A stretch of DNA of 9,964 bases from Chromatiales bacterium (GTDB lineage: Bacteria > Pseudomonadota > Gammaproteobacteria > Steroidobacterales > GCA-2729495). Below are positions 7,064 through 9,964 of this stretch, piece after piece. The stretch covers positions 1-9,964 of the forward strand of contig JAUWKW010000034.1 in NCBI GenBank assembly GCA_030614035.1. The letters run 5' to 3'. Below the pieces are notes generated by a model, which searched no databases, was not told where the DNA came from, and saw only the letters and a list, made by a program, of their open reading frames with translations. Position 1 is the first letter of the stretch. Each line of letters opens with the position of its first letter. Position numbers and translations under genes: made by a program.

Positions 7064-9964
7064 CCAAACGCCCAGCCAGTCCGCCGCCGGACGAAGCGCA
7101 GCGTCGCGAGGCGCTCGACCCGCGGCACTCGTACATCGTTCAGGCCCCGGCCGGTTCCGGCAAAACGGAACTATTGATCCAGCGCTACCTGAGTCTGCTG
7201 GCTACCGTCGATGAGCCGGAGGAGATTCTTGCCGTCACCTTCACACGAAAAGCCGCGGCCGAAATGCGTGGTCGCATCATCAGAGCTATCGACGGTTCGG
7301 ATGCGGACGATGCCTTACCGCGGTCCGTGGAGCTCGCACAGGCGGTGGCCACCCGCAACCGCAATCGTGGCTGGCAATTGGAACTGCATCCGGCGCGTAT
7401 GCGCATCTCAACGATCGACGCAGTCAACGCCGGGCTGGCGGCCAGCTCGCCGCTTGCCGCGGGCACCGCCTGTTTGAGTGAGATCGCAGAGAACCCAATG
7501 GCGCTCTATCAGGAAACTGCCCGACGGGTGCTGGCGCATATCAGTGATCAGCAGTCTGTCGGCCCGAGCATCCGGCGCCTGCTGCTGCATCTTGATAATC
7601 GCGCCGAGCGCGTTGAGCGATTGTTGAGCGAGATGCTTGGTAAGCGCGATCAATGGCTGCCACTGACCGGCAGTGGCGACCCGTCTCCGGAAATACGCTC
7701 GGCGCTGGAGAGTTGCCTGGTGCAGCTGATCGAACGCGTATTGCAGGAGATTCTCATTGAATTGCCGGCCGAGTGGGGCGATGAGCTCGCCGAGCTGTTG
7801 CCGATTGCCGGGCGGGCATTGGCGGCGGAGCAGCCTGATGCTGAACTTTGTGCCTGGAAAGAACTTAGCAGCTTACCTACCGCCGAGCATGCATCGCTGG
7901 AGTTATGGCGGGCGTTGGCGGCCACATTCATTCGGCGGGATGGCCGCCAATGGGTTTGGCGCAAGCAACTCAACAAGGCGCAAGGTTTTTACCCCAGCGA
8001 TCCGGAAGCAAAAACTCGCGCGCTGGCGATGCTGGAGCAGCTGCGCGAGCGGCCGGTTCTGCTGGCGTTGCTGGGAGAAGCGATGCTTCTGCCAAAGCCT
8101 GCTTACGATGATCAGCAGTGGGAAATCCTGCGGGATTTACTGGAGATTCTGCCGCTGGCAGCAGCGGAGTTGAAGCTGGTGTTTCGCGCCGCCGGCGCCA
8201 CCGACTATGCAGAGGTGGCGAGTGAAGCTTTATCTGTGCTTGGCCAGTCCGGTTCTCCAACCGAACTGGCGCTGGCAATGGATCACCGCTTTCGACACAT
8301 ATTAATCGACGAATTCCAGGATACCTCCCGACAACAATTCGAATTGTTGGCCAGACTGACCGAGGGCTGGGAGCAGGGCGACGGGCGAACACTTTTTCTC
8401 GTCGGCGACCCCATGCAGTCCATCTATCGTTTCAGACAGGCCGAGGTCGGTTTGTACATGAAAGTTAAAACCGACGGCCTTGGCGCGATAAAACCAAAAT
8501 TCATTCGTTTGTCGGCAAATTTTCGGTCCGACCCATTAATCGTGCAGTGGGTTAATCGAACTTTCGCCGGTGTGTTTCCTGCCCGGGATGATCTGATCAG
8601 CGGCGCAGTAGCTTTTATGCCGAGTGAGGCGGCGCTGGGTGGGCACCGTGACGTAAACATCGAGCTGATTCCAGACAATTCCGGTAGTCGGCTGTCAGAA
8701 GCGGCACAAGTCGTGAATCTTGTGCAGCAGACACTGCGCCGCTGGCCCGGGGAGAGCATTGGCATCCTGGTGCGCAGCCGGGGGCACGCACGCGAACTGG
8801 TACCGGCGTTGGCAAAGGCCGGGGTGCCGTTCTCAGGGGCCGAACTGGAATTTTTAGCTGACGCGCCGGTGGTCCAGGATCTGGTCGCACTGACGCGCGC
8901 ATTGACCAATTATGCCGACCGGATCGCCTGGTTGGCTCTGCTGCGCGCCCCGTGGTGCGGCTTGACCCTGGAAGACTTGCATCAGCTGGCTTATCAGGAT
9001 CACGACAGCGCAGTTTGGGAACTAATCTGCGACGACCGCTTGGTCAATGAACTGAGTGCCGATGGTCAACAGCGGATTGGTTGCTTTCGGGACGCGATTG
9101 CCGGGATCTTGCTACGAAGGGGCACATTGGCCTTACGCGATCTGGTCGAGGGGGCATGGCAGAGTTTGGGTGGACCCGCAACCTTTGACGACGCCGCGGA
9201 TCAACAGCGGGCAAATCGTTTCCTGGAGTACCTGGACACGCTGGATCGCGGTGGCGACTGTCCGGACGCGGCGCGTTTGCCGGATGAAATCCCACGGCTC
9301 GATGCCCAACTCGGCGGAGTCGTGCCAGCGGTGCAGTTGATGACCATGCACGGTGCGAAAGGTCTGGAATTTAATACGGTTATTCTGCCCGGGCTCGGGC
9401 GGCGGACAAAAACCAGTGCCAAGGCAATTTTGTCATGGAAAGAAATTGTCACGGATCAGGCTGAGATGGGTTTATTGATTGCGCCAATTGAACGCACCGG
9501 CGCTGCAGCCGACCCGATTGGCGAATTGATCCGACGGCTGGATCACGAGCAGGATGACTGCGAGCAGGATCGCCTGCTGTATGTAGCCATGACCCGGGCG
9601 CGCCGCCGTTTGCACCTGATCGGACAGGTCCGTGCGGAGACAACGCCGGAGTCGGACTCCGTCTGGCGCACACCGGCTGCCGGGACGCTGCTGCGCAGAT
9701 TGTGGGCAAGCGTGGCACCCGAATTTGAAGCGGGGACGCCGCTGCCCGCCACGGCGGCTGTTGTAGAAAGTGCTTGGTTGATACCACGAATCAGGCGGCT
9801 ACCGTCGACCTGGAAGCACCCTGGCCCCCCTGATGCTTGCCTGCCGGCTGACTTCGACGCCATCGGGCACGCCTTCACAGTACACGCACGGTCGCCCATC
9901 GGCATCACGCTCGAGGGCGCGCACCTGCGCGACGGCCACCCGCGTGTTGCGGTGCACGCGCCGG
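7060..9964 (+). CDS. AddA/RecB-like UvrD-type superfamily 1 DNA helicase (C-terminus beyond window)
   Basis: The frame is open from ATG at 7060 to the right edge, giving 968 residues with no stop. The SF1A motifs appear in order: Walker A GSGKT (32-36); motif Ia TFTRKAAAEM (near 63-72); Walker B DEFQDT (417-422); motif III VGDPMQSIYRFRQ (448-460); motif IV SANFRS; motif V MTMHGAKGLEF (761-771); and motif VI YVAMTRARRR (841-850). The roughly 340 residues between Ia and Walker B fit the 1B insertion of AddA/RecB helicases. It should supply the ATP-driven 3'-5' motor that unwinds broken ends alongside the AddB-like nuclease. The two genes overlap by ATGA with no good Shine-Dalgarno, which suggests translational coupling and equal stoichiometry. 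Related proteins are usually about 1100-1200 residues, so 130 or more are missing, and whether a C-terminal nuclease domain follows cannot be seen. I do not recognise the last 45 or so residues. Family assignment is firm; naming it addA would go beyond the evidence. Confidence 0.92.
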   Translation, partial: MTKRPASPPPDEAQRREALDPRHSYIVQAPAGSGKTELLIQRYLSLLATVDEPEEILAVTFTRKAAAEMRGRIIRAIDGSDADDALPRSVELAQAVATRNRNRGWQLELHPARMRISTIDAVNAGLAASSPLAAGTACLSEIAENPMALYQETARRVLAHISDQQSVGPSIRRLLLHLDNRAERVERLLSEMLGKRDQWLPLTGSGDPSPEIRSALESCLVQLIERVLQEILIELPAEWGDELAELLPIAGRALAAEQPDAELCAWKELSSLPTAEHASLELWRALAATFIRRDGRQWVWRKQLNKAQGFYPSDPEAKTRALAMLEQLRERPVLLALLGEAMLLPKPAYDDQQWEILRDLLEILPLAAAELKLVFRAAGATDYAEVASEALSVLGQSGSPTELALAMDHRFRHILIDEFQDTSRQQFELLARLTEGWEQGDGRTLFLVGDPMQSIYRFRQAEVGLYMKVKTDGLGAIKPKFIRLSANFRSDPLIVQWVNRTFAGVFPARDDLISGAVAFMPSEAALGGHRDVNIELIPDNSGSRLSEAAQVVNLVQQTLRRWPGESIGILVRSRGHARELVPALAKAGVPFSGAELEFLADAPVVQDLVALTRALTNYADRIAWLALLRAPWCGLTLEDLHQLAYQDHDSAVWELICDDRLVNELSADGQQRIGCFRDAIAGILLRRGTLALRDLVEGAWQSLGGPATFDDAADQQRANRFLEYLDTLDRGGDCPDAARLPDEIPRLDAQLGGVVPAVQLMTMHGAKGLEFNTVILPGLGRRTKTSAKAILSWKEIVTDQAEMGLLIAPIERTGAAADPIGELIRRLDHEQDDCEQDRLLYVAMTRARRRLHLIGQVRAETTPESDSVWRTPAAGTLLRRLWASVAPEFEAGTPLPATAAVVESAWLIPRIRRLPSTWKHPGPPDACLPADFDAIGHAFTVHARSPIGITLEGAHLRDGHPRVAVHAP

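Noticed and set aside
8424..8909. Minus-strand 161-codon open frame opposite the helicase gene.
   Set aside because: It is antisense to helicase motif IV and the following region, and its composition (many Ser, Arg, Thr, Ala) is typical of a shadow frame.
1..9964. Possible mobile or defence island, CRISPR array, or undescribed system.
   Set aside because: No integrase, transposase, toxin-antitoxin pair, tRNA, att-like repeat or spaced repeat array was seen, and all large genes belong to familiar chromosomal families.

Overview
The window reads as chromosomal DNA of a Proteobacterium, most likely a gammaproteobacterium. By eye it is moderately GC-rich, in the high-50s percent, though I did not compute this. 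The main pointers are an AlaA-type alanine aminotransferase very close to the Escherichia coli protein, and an AddB-like/AddA-like pair of the kind found in beta- and gammaproteobacteria. Coding density is high and standard bacterial starts are used (ATG, one GTG). I see no rRNA, tRNA, CRISPR array, insertion sequence, phage gene or other clear sign of mobility. An uncultured marine or soil lineage is possible, but I cannot place the genus.

Layout. Positions 1-533 (minus strand) hold the N-terminal part of an FkbM-family methyltransferase cut by the window edge. A 125-base spacer follows, then a minus-strand two-module VOC (glyoxalase/bleomycin-resistance fold) protein at 659-1558. A 225-base divergent intergenic region (1559-1783) contains a near-perfect 12-bp direct repeat just upstream of the VOC gene. 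From 1784 to the right edge everything is on the plus strand: an MFS transporter resembling the OFA/monocarboxylate group (1784-3064), alaA (3142-4383), an AddB-like PD-(D/E)XK nuclease of the 'probable DNA repair protein' type (4415-7063), and an AddA/RecB-like UvrD-type superfamily 1 helicase (7060-9964) that runs off the right edge without a stop codon.

How the genes work together. The last two genes overlap by 4 bases (ATGA) and almost certainly encode the two subunits of one double-strand-break end-processing helicase-nuclease, a functional analogue of RecBCD. The nuclease subunit keeps its catalytic residues but lacks a Walker A motif and the cysteine triad of the classical AddB iron-sulphur cluster. 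The ATP motor motifs are all in the second subunit. alaA lies 31 bases upstream of the pair and 77 bases downstream of the MFS gene. The four plus-strand genes could therefore share a transcript, although their functions (transport, alanine synthesis, DNA repair) look unrelated. No strong terminator was found between them.

Overall this is a fairly ordinary housekeeping region. I found no convincing undescribed system. The points most worth a second look are the repeat in the VOC/MFS divergent promoter, the VOC protein lacking the usual metal-ligand histidines, and the unfamiliar end of the helicase ORF near the right edge.
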